Below are positions 62,967 through 64,000 of a stretch of DNA of 64,000 nucleotides, piece after piece. The stretch is from Streptomyces cyaneofuscatus. Its GTDB lineage: Bacteria; Actinomycetota; Actinomycetes; Streptomycetales; Streptomycetaceae. The stretch is taken from assembly GCF_000718135.1 (NCBI RefSeq), contig NZ_JOEM01000023.1:1-64000 (forward strand), in the 5' to 3' direction. The first letter of the stretch is position 1. Every line of letters starts with the position of its first letter. The position numbers and the translations under genes were made by a program. The notes under the pieces are model-generated. The model had not been told where the DNA came from, searched no databases, and worked only from the letters and a program-made list of their open reading frames with translations.

Positions 62967-63188
62967 ATGGAGTCATCGAACGCTCGCGGTCGAAACGCTG
63001 CTGGAACAAGGGGCGGCGGGCACGTCCATGCACCCGGCAACCAGGCAGACCGGACTCCCGCTTCGGATCCCACTCAGCCAGATGCTGGTAGGAACCTTGC
63101 ACACCATCACGTAGTTGCTGCGTACCTCACGGCCGTTGCCGCGGTCGTCACCGCGGCCGGAACGATACTGACCCTGCTGATTCGATGA
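62967..63188 (+). CDS. Possible small membrane protein
   Basis: 73 residues from ATG 62967 (or 78 from 62952). A hydrophilic first half rich in Arg, Gly, His and Asp, then one C-terminal hydrophobic helix (VVAAYLTAVAAVVTAAGTILTLLIR). Ribosome sites are weak. It precedes the truncated gene at 63249 by 60 bases in the same direction. No family recognised; could be chance, but the hydrophobic end is coherent. Confidence 0.4.
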   Translation: MESSNARGRNAAGTRGGGHVHAPGNQADRTPASDPTQPDAGRNLAHHHVVAAYLTAVAAVVTAAGTILTLLIR

Positions 63189-63248
63189 CGGACAGCAAGG
63201 CGTTCGGAGAAACGTCCACACGGAAGCCTGGTGAGCCCGGAGGCACGC

Positions 63249-64000
63249 GTGACCGACCCCGAGGTGATTGCGCTGGCGGCTACTGACGTCAGGGCAATTC
63301 GAGAATGGCTCCTGCTGGACTTGCGCTGTGTACGCGCTTTGAACGGCGCCGAAGCCATCGGCTTGACCGAGGTACCCAAGCCCGAACTGGCACGGAAGGT
63401 GTTCGGCTCGGCTGAGCCGCCCGCCGTGCGAGCACTCCTCGCGCACCTGCTGGTGAGTGAGAGAGCCGCTGCCGGCGTCACCGCTTCGGACGCCGCGCTC
63501 TGGATCGATGCAGCCGGACTACGTGGCGAGCGAACGGACGTGCGGAGTCTCGCGCGAGAGATGGGGCTGTCGGCGCGCCAAGTTCATCGTCGGATCCTCG
63601 ACGTCGACGCATCAATGGCGCGGCTGATCATGAGTTCCGATGTGGCATCGGCTGTCGAGGGAACACCTGCACCTGACCGACTCGATACGCAAGAACTCTG
63701 GGAAGCCGTACGGGCCGAGTGCCTGATGTCGCGGGATCCGGACCGGGCAGCGGACGCCCTACTGGCCCTGGCACGAAATCGTTCAGGCAGCCGTGGCACC
63801 CCATCGTCCCGGAGAGATGACGACGCTCCCGTGTATCGAGCGGGGAACAAGGATACGCGCTATAGAGATGCGGGACGTGCCGTCAACTGGCTGGCGACGA
63901 CCGCGCATCGACCACCGCTCGCGCCATTACGGGACCTGGCGGAGCTGACCGGCAATCTCGTGACCGCCGAGGCCGTCGAACTCGCTGATGACCCGCACGA
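63249..64000 (+). CDS. Unrecognised protein, 5' part, cut by the window end
   Basis: Open for 250 codons from GTG 63249 (GGAGG five bases before) to the window edge; GTG 63231 is an alternative. VTDPEVIALAATDVRAIREWLLLDLRCVRAL at the start, WIDAAGLRGERTDVRSLAREMGLSARQVHRRILDVD at ~85-120 (a likely helix-turn-helix), and a helical region after a basic Ser/Arg/Asp linker. Codon use has more A/T-ending codons (CGA, TTG, ACA, ATT) than the core genes, which with the nearby transposase remnant suggests transfer. A DNA-binding role is only a guess from the helix-turn-helix. Confidence 0.65.
   Translation, partial: MTDPEVIALAATDVRAIREWLLLDLRCVRALNGAEAIGLTEVPKPELARKVFGSAEPPAVRALLAHLLVSERAAAGVTASDAALWIDAAGLRGERTDVRSLAREMGLSARQVHRRILDVDASMARLIMSSDVASAVEGTPAPDRLDTQELWEAVRAECLMSRDPDRAADALLALARNRSGSRGTPSSRRDDDAPVYRAGNKDTRYRDAGRAVNWLATTAHRPPLAPLRDLAELTGNLVTAEAVELADDPH

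Overview
This 64 kb window is high-GC actinobacterial chromosome. GC-rich third codon positions, many GTG/TTG starts, purine-rich ribosome sites and the gene content (SpoIIE-type phosphatases, an Rpf-like cell-wall protein, DUF5709, DUF6777, streptogrisin-type protease, class F sortase) all point to Streptomyces or a very close relative. No rRNA, tRNA, CRISPR array or intact mobile element was seen. The left end cuts a proline-rich membrane protein and the right end cuts an unrecognised gene.

Layout. 1-9.3 kb: small envelope proteins, a class F sortase beside two paralogous single-anchor proteins, a polysaccharide deacetylase, a CapA-like lipoprotein, and an ECF sigma factor whose 3' end overlaps a 65-residue zinc-finger protein on the other strand. 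9.3-13.3 kb: a four-gene operon joining a LytTR regulator and a LytS kinase to a DUF485 protein and a sodium/monocarboxylate symporter. 13.3-25 kb: orphan anti-sigma factor, Fpg-family glycosylase, WS/DGAT acyltransferase, PAS-GAF-SpoIIE phosphatase, DUF6777 lipoprotein, a YndJ-DUF1990-LMF membrane operon behind paired TTGAAC/GTTCAA operators, and a zinc-ribbon SDR protein. 25.2-32.7 kb: a stress-signalling block with a SigB/F/G-type sigma factor, two phosphatases, a CHASE3 kinase and receiver, a serine-kinase-like ATPase, MarR and STAS proteins. 33-36 kb: 2Fe-2S protein, DMT transporter and an Rpf-LysM-M23 wall protein. 36.4-49.3 kb: a carbohydrate and secreted-enzyme zone with a LacI regulator, a ROK regulator, a sugar ABC importer with a GH1 beta-glucosidase, and a secreted glycosidase, DUF1996 protein and S1 protease. 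49.5-61.9 kb: lipoprotein, carboxylesterase, a MurE-like ligase, DUF5709, 6-phosphogluconate dehydrogenase, a DyP peroxidase-encapsulin-PLP decarboxylase operon, a PIG-L deacetylase broken by an in-frame amber codon, GNAT and PanD. 61.9-64 kb: a gene-poor accessory stretch with a decayed, internally inverted IS5-type transposase and a truncated ORF.

The strongest system-level signals are four. First, the palindrome GAGAGCGCTCTC stands before the LacI gene and again before three separate secreted-enzyme genes 10-13 kb away, which suggests one local regulon. Second, the DyP peroxidase ends in a GSL-type targeting tail after eight Ala-Gly-Ser repeats, directly before the encapsulin shell gene and a LysA-like decarboxylase. 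Third, paired palindromes overlap the promoter of the YndJ operon. Fourth, the transposase remnant has its middle and its end on opposite strands.
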